From: Bacilli bacterium
GTDB lineage: Bacteria; Bacillota_I; Bacilli_A; RF39; UBA660
Reading direction: 5' to 3'
Length of the DNA stretch: 10,107 bases
NCBI GenBank assembly: GCA_028685445.1
Contig: JAQUDY010000027.1
Coordinates: 1-10,107 of the forward strand
The translations under genes were made by a program, and so were the position numbers. The notes under the pieces are model-generated. The model did no database searches, had not been told where the DNA came from, and was given only the letters and a program-made list of their open reading frames with translations. Positions within the stretch are counted from its first letter, which is position 1. Each line of letters starts with the position of its first letter. Below, in pieces: positions 1-5,688 of this stretch.

Positions 1-1
1 A

Positions 2-208
2 GAAAGTTGTGTTGATGACTTAGAACTAATATATGAAGATGAAGAATATAGATATTATTTTTCTTGTATTATAAGTGATAAGGTATTTATAGAATTTATA
101 ACGACAAATCTAAAAATGACATTGAAAGAAGCATTAAATGATAATCATATTAGTATTAATGAATTAACTCGAGTATACCCCGATTCATTTTATAAAGAAA
201 AGAAATAA
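2..208 (+). CDS. Hypothetical protein, C-terminal fragment (5' end outside window)
   Basis: An open frame enters from the left edge and ends at a TAA at 206-208, giving 68 residues without a start. The fragment is acidic in its first third (DDLELIYEDEEYRYY), passes through a short hydrophobic strand (FSCIISDKVFIEFI) and ends in a lysine-rich tail (DSFYKEKK). The middle reads like a small mixed alpha/beta domain containing the phrase MTLKEALNDNHISINEL. I have an impression of similar short uncharacterised proteins in low-GC gut Firmicutes, but I cannot name a family or function. There are no membrane segments and no cysteine motif. The frame's amino-acid makeup fits real coding sequence, and no other frame stays open here. 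Confidence 0.6.
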   Translation, partial: ESCVDDLELIYEDEEYRYYFSCIISDKVFIEFITTNLKMTLKEALNDNHISINELTRVYPDSFYKEKK

Positions 209-536
209 TTAACCACAGCTTTTATTCGCATACCATATTTTTATCTAAAGAATAGGTGTTAATAAAACTACTTTTTGATTGAATTAAATCTTTTTCTTTT
301 ATAGAAAAGATTTTCTCAATAGTGCTGTTTGACTGTTTAGATAAAATGCATGATGTTATATTTGTATATGTTTTTTTGTTTGGTTTTTTCTGTCATAAAG
401 TATACTTCCTATCGTTAGTAGATTTTTAGATATTAAATTAAAATTAAACTTCTTACATAATCATTTTATATATTTTATTGAAATATATAAAGGACATAAA
501 TAGCGAATAACATCTTTATTTTATCACGATCAATAT
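209..536. other. Gene-poor intergenic stretch between the left gene and the tRNA-Trp terminator
   Basis: About 330 very AT-rich bases without a full-length gene on either strand. The only coding-like material is a short minus-strand frame with a good ribosome binding site that breaks off after 19 codons (listed separately). T-rich runs around 370-390 and AT-rich blocks around 430-490 show no convincing hairpin plus T-tract terminator. I see no repeats, tRNA-like folds or mobile-element ends. Confidence 0.5.
222..396 (-). pseudogene. Possible broken small minus-strand gene
   Basis: On the minus strand an ATG at 394-396 is preceded, 8 bases upstream, by AGGAAG (complement of 405-410), a credible ribosome binding site. 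That frame gives MTEKTKQKNIYKYNIMHFI and stops at 337-339. The neighbouring frame is open across the same region and continues to a TAA at 222-224, reading lysine- and serine-rich sequence (for example STIEKIFSIKEKDLIQ) with no start of its own. Joined by one frameshift they would make a soluble basic protein of about 58 residues. I recognise no family. It could be a decayed gene or chance in AT-rich DNA. Confidence 0.2.
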
Positions 537-537
537 A

Positions 538-567
538 AAAAGTTTAGCGAGACATTGCTAAACTTTT
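538..567 (-). terminator. Terminator of tRNA-Trp
   Basis: A perfect 11-bp inverted repeat (538-548 with 557-567, arms AAAAGTTTAGC and GCTAAACTTTT) encloses an 8-base loop. Read on the minus strand it ends in a run of T, ten bases after the CCA end of tRNA-Trp. The symmetric A/T flanks mean it could also work on the plus strand. Confidence 0.85.
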
Positions 568-576
568 AATTACTTA

Positions 577-650
577 TGGCAGGGGTAGAGGGAATCGAAC
601 CCCCATCAGCGGTTTTGGAGACCGTTATTCTACCATTGAACCATACCCCT
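577..650 (-). tRNA. trnW: tRNA-Trp (anticodon CCA), 3' CCA encoded
   Basis: The minus strand folds into a full cloverleaf. The acceptor stem is AGGGGTA paired with TACCCCT, and discriminator G is followed by an encoded CCA (complement of 577-579). The D arm is GTTC/GAAT with GG in the loop. The anticodon arm is closed by CGGT/ACCG with loop CTCCAAA, so the anticodon is CCA (616-618), preceded by T33. The outermost anticodon-stem pair is an A-C mismatch. The variable loop has four bases. The T arm is GGGGG/CCCTC around TTCGATT. CCA reads UGG, consistent with Trp being encoded by TGG throughout this window. The gene has its own promoter and terminator, so it is a single-gene unit. Confidence 0.97.
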
Positions 651-668
651 ATAAAATTGGACAAGTAA

Positions 669-697
669 ATTATATCATAATGAATGATTGCTTTCAA
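669..697 (-). promoter_or_regulatory. Sigma-A promoter of tRNA-Trp
   Basis: On the minus strand, TTGAAA (complement of 692-697) is followed after exactly 17 bases by a perfect TATAAT (complement of 669-674). Initiation would fall about 10 bases upstream of the mature tRNA 5' end at 650. Confidence 0.85.
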
Positions 698-766
698 CCA
701 CATAATTTACTGGTAATATTATAAAATTAAGGTCATATATTATAAACGTGAGATTGATTTTTTTGC

Positions 767-795
767 TAGACAAAAACATCAAGTTTTGCTATAAT
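767..795 (+). promoter_or_regulatory. Strong sigma-A promoter of the large noncoding RNA
   Basis: TAGACA at 767-772 (5 of 6 matches to TTGACA), a 17-base spacer, and TATAAT at 790-795 preceded by TGC (extended -10). Initiation is expected around 800-803, exactly where the long structured RNA would begin. The same stretch has no downstream protein frame for 525 bases, so its first product is an RNA. Confidence 0.85.
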
Positions 796-1158
796 TTAGC
801 TGTGGTGCATTATGCTAGTCACAAACACTATTTGAAGATGGGGCTAAAAATCCATTAATTGAAACAATAGACACTTTATATACTTGCTTTATCTGCCCAA
901 GTTAGGGTGGGTGTATAATTTAAAGTTTTAGGGAAGATTGTAAAGGCATACAGTCCGGCCCTATTGCTGCGTCAATAAAATATTTTAACTTCATGTCGTG
1001 AGTGATTATTTGGGATTAATTGGATTATCTATGATAATGAATAAAAATTATGAAATTATAATTGCAAAAGCGAATAAGAATAGGTTAGTTGTGTCAGAGA
1101 AAATCTCTAGCGTGTATTTATTATAAAGATTGTAGTGCGGACTATGTGGCAATCGAGT

Positions 1159-1190
1159 AACTAATTAGGTAACTATTAGTTTGTTTTTTT
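1159..1190 (+). other. Internal hairpin followed by T tract within the RNA (terminator-like)
   Basis: A perfect 7-bp stem (1159-1165 with 1175-1181) with a 9-base loop is followed by a run ending in seven T (1184-1190). It looks like an intrinsic terminator, but the stem is all A-T apart from one G-C pair. Helices using bases 1213-1222 and 1278-1284 argue that the RNA continues past it. It may be a structural element, or it may yield a shorter ~390-nt form. Confidence 0.45.
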
Positions 1191-1268
1191 AAAGAGAAAT
1201 CGCCTGAAGGTAACTAATAATGGAGAAAAACAAGAGAAACTCAACTCGACCAAAGCCGTAAAATTAAT

Positions 1269-1291
1269 TTATGATAAACCATAGTTTTTTT
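1269..1291 (+). terminator. Probable 3' end of the large RNA
   Basis: Seven T at 1285-1291 follow the strand 1278-1284 that pairs with the RNA's 5' end (800-806). A weak local alternative hairpin is TATG/CATA (1270-1273 with 1280-1283). No GC-rich local stem exists, so termination may be partial, which would let transcription continue into the downstream membrane-protein gene. Confidence 0.45.
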
Positions 1292-1305
1292 CAAAAATAC
1301 TTTAT

Positions 1306-1311
1306 AGGAGG
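1306..1311 (+). promoter_or_regulatory. Strong RBS that fixes a TTG start
   Basis: A perfect AGGAGG ends 9 bases before the TTG at 1321-1323. No ATG or GTG in the frame lies at a suitable distance, so translation should begin at TTG. Confidence 0.85.
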
Positions 1312-1320
1312 TTATTTAAT

Positions 1321-1839
1321 TTGAAAAATAATAACTGGATTTATAAAGTTTTTTTATTGACTTTTATTTTATCAATATTTTTTAGTGGGATAGCAAATGT
1401 CATTACTTATAATGCTAATATAATATTAACGTTAATATTATTAATATTAGTAATATCATTAGGAATTATATTTGATATGATTGGAACTAGTGTTTTAACT
1501 AGTAAAGAATCTTCGTTTCATGCTATGAATTCCAAAAAAATAAAAGGCGCTAAAGAAGCGATTTCATTACTTAAAAATAATGCAAAAACAGCTAATTTAT
1601 GTATGGATGTTTTTGGAGATATTTTTGGAATATTAAGTGGAGGATTAGGAGCAGTGTTAACAATTAATATAGCAGCTAAGACCAACATTTCTTTACCAAT
1701 TATTTCTGTTATAATCGGTGCTTTAATATCATCTTTAACTGTAGGTGGTAAAGCTGGATTTAAAAATATTGCAATTAAAAAGTCTGACTTTATAGTATTT
1801 ACAGTAGGGAAATTAAAACATTTATTTAGATTTAAATAG
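1321..1839 (+). CDS. oapA: OapA-like (OLE RNA-associated) DUF21-like membrane protein
   Basis: A 172-residue integral membrane protein with four predicted helices at about 10-28, 34-58, 96-118 and 123-143 and a lysine-rich loop at about 70-90. The segment from FDMIGTSVLTSKESSFHAM (51-69) through KGAKEAISLL to DVFGDIFGILSGG (96-108) matches my memory of OapA-type proteins. It also resembles the DUF21 core of CNNM/CorC membrane proteins (a helix end, a short polar stretch with Glu, then a basic helix and a second membrane helix). Asp52, Glu63, Asp96 and Asp100 lie at membrane edges. Known of the family: OapA binds OLE RNA and holds it at the membrane, and the complex has been tied to stress and Mg2+ homeostasis. 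Inference: here it would partner the RNA ending 29 bases upstream. The start is TTG, chosen because of the perfect AGGAGG. The basic loop and tail (KLKHLFRFK) could contact RNA. A stand-alone DUF21-like protein unrelated to OLE remains possible. Confidence 0.7.
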   Translation: MKNNNWIYKVFLLTFILSIFFSGIANVITYNANIILTLILLILVISLGIIFDMIGTSVLTSKESSFHAMNSKKIKGAKEAISLLKNNAKTANLCMDVFGDIFGILSGGLGAVLTINIAAKTNISLPIISVIIGALISSLTVGGKAGFKNIAIKKSDFIVFTVGKLKHLFRFK

Positions 1840-1864
1840 TATTTCAGAAATGGAATACTTTTTT
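1838..1864 (+). terminator. Terminator of the OapA-like gene
   Basis: An 8-bp stem (AGTATTTC 1838-1845 with GGAATACT 1852-1859, one G-T pair) and a 6-base loop are followed by T to 1864. The stem starts inside the TAG stop codon, so the gene ends its own unit and is separated from the ABC transporter. Confidence 0.8.
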
Positions 1865-1891
1865 AATAATTTTATGTTAATATAGTATAAT
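1863..1891 (+). promoter_or_regulatory. Promoter of the ABC transporter gene
   Basis: TTAATA (1863-1868), 17 bases, then a perfect TATAAT (1886-1891). The RBS GGGGAGG (1900-1906) and ATG (1912) follow directly, giving a leader of only about 13 bases. The -35 half-overlaps the T tract of the preceding terminator. Confidence 0.65.
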
Positions 1892-1911
1892 TGTTACTTG
1901 GGGAGGAAAAT

Positions 1912-4377
1912 ATGTTAGAAATAAAAAAAATATCAAAAATATATAAGACAGTAGGTTTTAATCAAAAAGCTCTAGATGAGGTTAGTGTTAATTTTAGAGA
2001 AAATGAATTTGCTGCTATATTAGGGCCTTCAGGATCTGGAAAAACAACTCTTTTAAATATAATTGGTGGATTGGATAATTACTCATCTGGTGATCTAGTA
2101 ATTAATGAAATAAGTACTAAAAAATTCGATGATAAAGCATGGGATACATATAGAAATCATAGAATCGGTTTTGTTTTTCAAAGCTATAATTTAATCCATC
2201 ATCAACCGATTCTCGCTAATGTTGAACTAGCATTAACTTTATCGGGTATATCTAAAAAAGAAAGAAAAAGAAGAGCTTTAAAAGCATTATCAGATGTTGG
2301 TTTAAAAGATCACCAAAACAAAAGACCTAATCAATTATCTGGTGGACAGATGCAAAGAGTTGCAATAGCAAGAGCATTAGTAAATGATCCAGATATATTA
2401 CTTGCTGATGAACCAACTGGCGCACTTGATTCTGAAACAAGCGTGCAGGTTATGGAGATATTAACAAAAATTGCTGATAAAAAACTTGTTATTATGGTTA
2501 CGCATAATGCCGAAATAGCAAAAAAATATTCTAATAGGATTATAAAATTAAAAGATGGAAAAATAATTGATGATTCCAATAAATATGATGGCAAAATTAA
2601 TACTACTGAATCAAAAGAGACAACTAAAAGAAAATCTAAGAAAACTTCGATGAGTATTATTACAGCATTATCACTATCATTTAACAACTTATTAACAAAA
2701 AAAGGCAGAACTTTTTTAACTGCTTTTGCAGGTTCTATTGGTATAATTGGTATAGCGCTAATATTATCTTTATCCAGTGGTGTGAATGATTATATTGAAA
2801 GAATGGAAAAAGAAACATTATCATCCTATCCAATACAGATAGAATCTAATACTATCGACTATTTTTCTATGATGCAAAAATTTGAACATCCTGATAAAAC
2901 AAGTTGTCCTAAAAATAAAATTTGTACTAGAGATGATATTTCTATTAATCCTTATCTTCAATTAGAATCATCTAAAATAAAAAACAATTTAAAAGAATTT
3001 AAAAAGTATTTAGATTCTAATGGTGGTGACATAAATGATTTCACTACTGATATTCAGTATAAATATAATATCGATTTACATGTTTATAATCAAAATACAA
3101 AAGAAGGAATTATAAAAGTAAATCCTAATTCGCTAAATCTAAATCCTTTAGATGATTTAGATAAGGAATACATGAATCAAACAGGAGTAACAATAAATTA
3201 TCCTGGGCAATCTCAAAACGCTTTTGTAGAATTAATTGGTGATAAAAAATTATTAGAAGGCCAGTATGATATTTTACATGGAAAACTTCCAGAAAACTTT
3301 AATGAAGTAGTCCTTATAGTAGATAAGAATAACTCTGTTCCAATATCATTGATGTACTCTTTAGATATTGAAAATAGAGAAGAAATAAAAGAAGTTTTAA
3401 ATAAGAATGCTAATTTCGAAAGTAAAAATTATACTTATGAAAGTTTAATTAATAAAAAGTACAGTTTAGTTTTTAATACAGACTTTTACACAAAAGAAAA
3501 AGGGCGATGGGTAGATAAAAGCACTAATACTAATTATATGAAAACTTTAATTAATCAAGGTTTAGAACTAACTATAGTTGGAGTAGTAAAAGTTAGTGAT
3601 GATGCTATAGAGGCAACAAGTGGTTATCTAGGTTATACACACGATTTAATAGAACATGTAATTAATAATATAAATTCAAAAGAAATTACAAAAAAACAAC
3701 TTGCAAATCCAAAAATAAATGTATTTACAGGTACGAAGTTTGATGGTTTTATAAATTCATATGAACAAAATTTAAAGACTTTAGGTATTGCTGATTTATC
3801 AGAGCCGTCTAATATCAATATTTATCCAAATAGTTTTGAATCTAAAGAAAAAATAGAAGAAATAATTAAGGATTATAATAAATTACAAGAAAATAATAAA
3901 AAAGAAGAAAATATTATAACCTATACTGATTATATTGGAGTACTACTTTCGTCTGTAACTACTGCTGTTAATGTAATAACATATATATTAATAGCGTTTG
4001 TAGCAGTTTCTTTAATAGTATCTAGTATTATGATTGCAATTATTACTTATATATCAGTACTTGAAAGAATAAAAGAAATAGGAATCCTAAGAGCAATAGG
4101 AGCATCTAAAAAAGATATATCTAGAGTTTTTAGAGCAGAAACAATGATAGAAGGCCTTATAGCAGGGTTTTTTGGAGTCGGATTAACTATAATATTAAAT
4201 ATTCCAATAAATATAATTATCCATAAAGCACTAGATGTAAATAATATATCAAAGCTACCAACAACAGGAGGAATAGCACTTATTATAATAAGCGTTATAC
4301 TAACTTTAATAGCAGGATTAATTCCAGCTAAAATAGCCAGCTCAAAACATCCAGTAGAAGCTCTTAGAAGTGAATAA
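1912..4377 (+). CDS. MacB-like ABC transporter, ATPase fused to FtsX-type permease
   Basis: An 821-residue fusion. Residues 1-225 are an ATP-binding domain: Walker A GPSGSGKTT (38-46), Q-loop Gln90 (FVFQSYNL), signature LSGGQ (142-146), Walker B ILLADEP (162-168) and H-loop His198. After a basic linker (about 230-247), one membrane helix (about 268-288) leads into a large extracellular domain (about 290-682). Three further helices lie near 692-722, 750-775 and 795-812, with the FtsX-type phrase ERIKEIGILRAIGASKKDI after the second membrane helix and a C-terminal HPVEALR motif. This is the order of MacB-type mechanotransmission transporters, which would work as dimers and export or extract substrates such as peptides or lipoproteins. 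The substrate cannot be read from sequence. Start: the ATG at 1912 has an ideal RBS; an in-frame TTG at 1891 lies inside the -10/RBS region and is rejected. The extracellular domain holds two close cysteines (CPKNKIC), perhaps a disulfide. The gene is a single-gene unit with its own promoter and terminator and has no sensor kinase beside it. Confidence 0.93.
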   Translation: MLEIKKISKIYKTVGFNQKALDEVSVNFRENEFAAILGPSGSGKTTLLNIIGGLDNYSSGDLVINEISTKKFDDKAWDTYRNHRIGFVFQSYNLIHHQPILANVELALTLSGISKKERKRRALKALSDVGLKDHQNKRPNQLSGGQMQRVAIARALVNDPDILLADEPTGALDSETSVQVMEILTKIADKKLVIMVTHNAEIAKKYSNRIIKLKDGKIIDDSNKYDGKINTTESKETTKRKSKKTSMSIITALSLSFNNLLTKKGRTFLTAFAGSIGIIGIALILSLSSGVNDYIERMEKETLSSYPIQIESNTIDYFSMMQKFEHPDKTSCPKNKICTRDDISINPYLQLESSKIKNNLKEFKKYLDSNGGDINDFTTDIQYKYNIDLHVYNQNTKEGIIKVNPNSLNLNPLDDLDKEYMNQTGVTINYPGQSQNAFVELIGDKKLLEGQYDILHGKLPENFNEVVLIVDKNNSVPISLMYSLDIENREEIKEVLNKNANFESKNYTYESLINKKYSLVFNTDFYTKEKGRWVDKSTNTNYMKTLINQGLELTIVGVVKVSDDAIEATSGYLGYTHDLIEHVINNINSKEITKKQLANPKINVFTGTKFDGFINSYEQNLKTLGIADLSEPSNINIYPNSFESKEKIEEIIKDYNKLQENNKKEENIITYTDYIGVLLSSVTTAVNVITYILIAFVAVSLIVSSIMIAIITYISVLERIKEIGILRAIGASKKDISRVFRAETMIEGLIAGFFGVGLTIILNIPINIIIHKALDVNNISKLPTTGGIALIIISVILTLIAGLIPAKIASSKHPVEALRSE

Positions 4378-4401
4378 AAATAAATAAAAAATATGCAAAT
4401 G

Positions 4402-4441
4402 AACGATTTATTAAGAAATTTCTAATAGATCGTTTTTGTTT
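4402..4441 (+). terminator. Terminator of the ABC transporter gene
   Basis: A 12-bp stem (4402-4413 with 4423-4434, one G-T pair) with a 9-base loop, followed by a T-rich tail from 4433. It lies 24 bases after the stop codon. Confidence 0.85.
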
Positions 4442-4465
4442 TGAGTTTTTTTCGTAAGATAGAAT

Positions 4466-4495
4466 TTCAAAATTCGTATTTTTTTGTGATATACT
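4466..4495 (+). promoter_or_regulatory. Promoter upstream of the mrr remnant
   Basis: TTCAAA (4466-4471), an 18-base spacer and TATACT (4490-4495) preceded by TGA (extended -10). It points into a stretch that carries only the decayed Mrr fragment, so it is probably the original promoter left behind after loss of the gene's 5' part. Confidence 0.5.
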
Positions 4496-4533
4496 AATAG
4501 AAATAAATAAACATTAAAATCACTCAGCTATAA

Positions 4534-4899
4534 AGGCAGTTATTAAACAAACAGAAATCAAATGATGGTGGAATAGATGCTATAGTAAATGAAGATAAAC
4601 TAGGTCTTGATAAAATTTTAGTTCAAACAAAAAGATATAAAGAAACAAATATTGTTCATTCAACACACATAAGAGACTTTTTAGGTGCTCTTGCATCTGA
4701 GAAAGTACAAAAAGGAATATTTGTTACAACATCATCTTTTGATAAAAAAGCAATAGAACTTGCTAAAGGATCAGATAAAAAACTAATATTAATTGATGGA
4801 GAAAAACTGACGGAATTAATGATAGATTATGATATAGGAGTATCTGCTATTACAAAGCACATTATTAAAAATCTAGATACAGATTATTTTAATGAATAA
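4534..4899 (+). pseudogene. mrr: Mrr-type restriction endonuclease remnant (catalytic C-terminus only)
   Basis: An open frame of 121 codons, bounded upstream by an in-frame TAA at 4531-4533 and lacking any usable start codon near its beginning, ends at TAA 4897-4899. It reads KSNDGGIDAIVNEDKLGLDK, then ILVQTKRYK, then GALASEKVQKGIFVTTSSF, the core of the Mrr catalytic domain. The PD-(D/E)xK-like residues are Asp (codon 4576-4578) and the Q-x-K of QTK (codons 4624-4632), in the Gln variant normal for Mrr. Intact Mrr proteins are about 300 residues with an N-terminal winged-helix DNA-binding domain. That domain and the first part of the catalytic domain are missing, and only about 38 bases separate the upstream promoter's -10 from the frame. 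The nuclease core is otherwise clean, suggesting recent loss by an internal deletion. Mrr enzymes cut methylated DNA. No partner methylase is visible. Confidence 0.82.
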
Positions 4900-4951
4900 G
4901 TAAAATAATACAAGTTTAAAAACTTCAAAAGAAACAAAATTTATTGAAATT

Positions 4952-4993
4952 AAATAATACAACAATATAAATGGAAATTTGTATTGTTTTTTT
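4952..4993 (+). terminator. Terminator after the mrr remnant
   Basis: An 11-bp inverted repeat (4952-4962 with 4979-4989, one T-G pair) encloses a 16-base loop, and T continues to 4993. It overlaps the in-frame ATG at 4971, one reason to reject that codon as the start of the next gene. Confidence 0.6.
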
Positions 4994-5000
4994 ATATAAT
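4972..5000 (+). promoter_or_regulatory. Promoter of the PAP2 phosphatase gene
   Basis: A perfect TATAAT at 4995-5000 lies 17 bases after TGGAAA (4972-4977, 4 of 6 matches). Initiation 7 bases downstream falls on the A of the ATG at 5007, implying a leaderless mRNA. An alternative pair TTGAAA (4944-4949)/TATAAA (4966-4971) exists but lies before the terminator. Confidence 0.55.
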
Positions 5001-5006
5001 GTTTAT

Positions 5007-5618
5007 ATGAAGAAAAGTTATAAAAGAGATATATTAGTCCTGAGTTTATTATTTATTTCATTATTAGTCTTATTACTTTTTAATAAGACATCTTTTTTAG
5101 ATGATTATTTTTATAATAAGTTAATATTATTGGAATCAAACAATTTAACAAATTATTTTTTATTTATAACAAAGTTTGCAAATTCAATAACAATTGTTAT
5201 TTTATCGGTAATATCTCTAATTCCTTTAATTTTTAAATATAAAAAAACTTTATTTTTAATTGGTGCTATTATTATTTCTACAATATTAAATCAAAGTTTA
5301 AAGCATATAATTAAAAGAGATAGACCAATAGTTATTAATAAAATAATAGAAAATGGTTACTCGTTTCCTAGCGGGCATGCTATGGCTAGTGTAACTTTTT
5401 ATGGTTTTATAATTTATCTGATAATATCTAGTAAAATGTCACCTAGTAAGAAATGGATATTGTCATTACTGCTTTTATTTCTAATAATAAATATATGTTT
5501 AAGTAGGATATATCTTGGTGTTCATTTTACTACAGACGTTTTAGCAGGAGTGATGTTATCATGTATTTTACTTGTAATTACTATTCATTTCATCGAAAAG
5601 ATAAACTGGCATAATTAA
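5007..5618 (+). CDS. PAP2-family membrane phosphatase (probable undecaprenyl-PP or PGP phosphatase)
   Basis: A 203-residue polytopic membrane protein with all three PAP2 phosphatase motifs: K-x6-RP at 99-107 (KHIIKRDRP), PSGH at 121-124, and SR-x5-H-x3-D at 166-177 (SRIYLGVHFTTD). The second-motif His124 and third-motif His173 are the expected general acid and nucleophile. Hydrophobic helices lie near 8-25, 50-76, 82-96, 125-142, 149-166 and 175-196. Family members dephosphorylate lipid phosphates outside the membrane: undecaprenyl diphosphate (BcrC/YbjG type) or phosphatidylglycerol phosphate (PgpB type). A true uppP directly downstream makes lipid-carrier recycling attractive, but the sequence cannot separate these substrates. 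Start: the ATG at 5007 gives a normal MKKS N-terminus. The upstream in-frame ATG at 4971 lies inside a terminator hairpin. Neither start has a Shine-Dalgarno, consistent with leaderless translation. Confidence 0.88.
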   Translation: MKKSYKRDILVLSLLFISLLVLLLFNKTSFLDDYFYNKLILLESNNLTNYFLFITKFANSITIVILSVISLIPLIFKYKKTLFLIGAIIISTILNQSLKHIIKRDRPIVINKIIENGYSFPSGHAMASVTFYGFIIYLIISSKMSPSKKWILSLLLLFLIINICLSRIYLGVHFTTDVLAGVMLSCILLVITIHFIEKINWHN

Positions 5619-5634
5619 CTTTACGCCTTAAATA

Positions 5635-5659
5635 AAAAAAAGACTTAAAAAAAGACTTA
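5635..5659 (+). repeat. Short tandem repeat, 12-base period
   Basis: Two copies of GACTTAAAAAAA-type sequence (A-rich run plus GACTTA at 5642-5647 and 5654-5659) just upstream of the uppP -10. It is probably slippage in A-rich DNA, though it changes the bases that would form the -35. Confidence 0.5.
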
Positions 5660-5662
5660 ATA

Positions 5663-5671
5663 TGTTATAAT
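5663..5671 (+). promoter_or_regulatory. Extended -10 promoter of the uppP operon
   Basis: TGTTATAAT (TG plus one base plus a perfect TATAAT at 5666-5671). No good -35 lies at 17 bases, as is usual for extended -10 promoters. The RBS AAAGGAG (5675-5681) begins within a few bases of the -10, so the leader is very short. Transcription may also arrive from the PAP2 gene, as I saw no terminator between them. Confidence 0.6.
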
Positions 5672-5688
5672 TATAAAGGAGTGGTTAG

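Larger units (their letters stand above)
800..1291 (+). ncRNA. ole: Large structured noncoding RNA, candidate OLE-class RNA
   Basis: About 490 bases without a usable reading frame sit between a strong promoter and a T tract. Helices read directly from the sequence: 800-806 with 1278-1284 (joins the 5' end to the base of the T tract); 808-819 with 1213-1222 (10 bp, two-base bulge); 838-842/851-855; 873-883/913-926 (11 bp, three-base bulge) containing 893-898/905-910; 929-933/959-963 containing 936-941/950-955; 1024-1029/1033-1038; 1046-1051/1058-1063; 1096-1100/1104-1108; 1128-1132/1150-1154 containing 1133-1136/1141-1144; 1159-1165/1175-1181. OLE RNAs are about 600 nt, fold extensively, bind the membrane protein OapA and are normally encoded just upstream of its gene, as here. 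The OLE assignment rests on size, fold complexity and this neighbour, not on a recalled sequence match. It is shorter than typical OLE. Other large RNAs (ROOL, GOLLD) are the main alternatives. I saw no RNase P, tmRNA or SRP RNA signatures. Confidence 0.6.

Noticed and set aside
1060..1126. Short frame (GCA AAA GCG AAT ...) inside the RNA as a peptide gene
   Set aside because: It has no start codon with an RBS, and the region is occupied by conserved-looking hairpins.
800..1291. tmRNA, RNase P RNA or SRP RNA
   Set aside because: There is no tRNA-like 3' domain ending in CCA, no GAGGAAAGUCC-type RNase P core and no SRP GNAR apical loop. The stretch beginning GCAAAAGCG at 1064 resembles a tag frame only by chance.
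1891..1911. Upstream TTG start adding seven residues to the ABC transporter
   Set aside because: The TTG overlaps the last base of the -10 and precedes the transcript start. The ATG at 1912 has a GGGGAGG at ideal distance.
2331..2687. 118-codon minus-strand open frame inside the ABC transporter gene
   Set aside because: It lies opposite the LSGGQ and Walker B region of a clearly real gene, has no RBS and no recognisable product.
3633..3818. 61-codon minus-strand open frame inside the ABC transporter gene
   Set aside because: A shadow of the plus-strand coding sequence, without RBS or family resemblance.
4971..5006. Upstream ATG for the PAP2 phosphatase
   Set aside because: It lies in the loop of a terminator hairpin, has no RBS and adds an atypical hydrophobic leader before MKKS.
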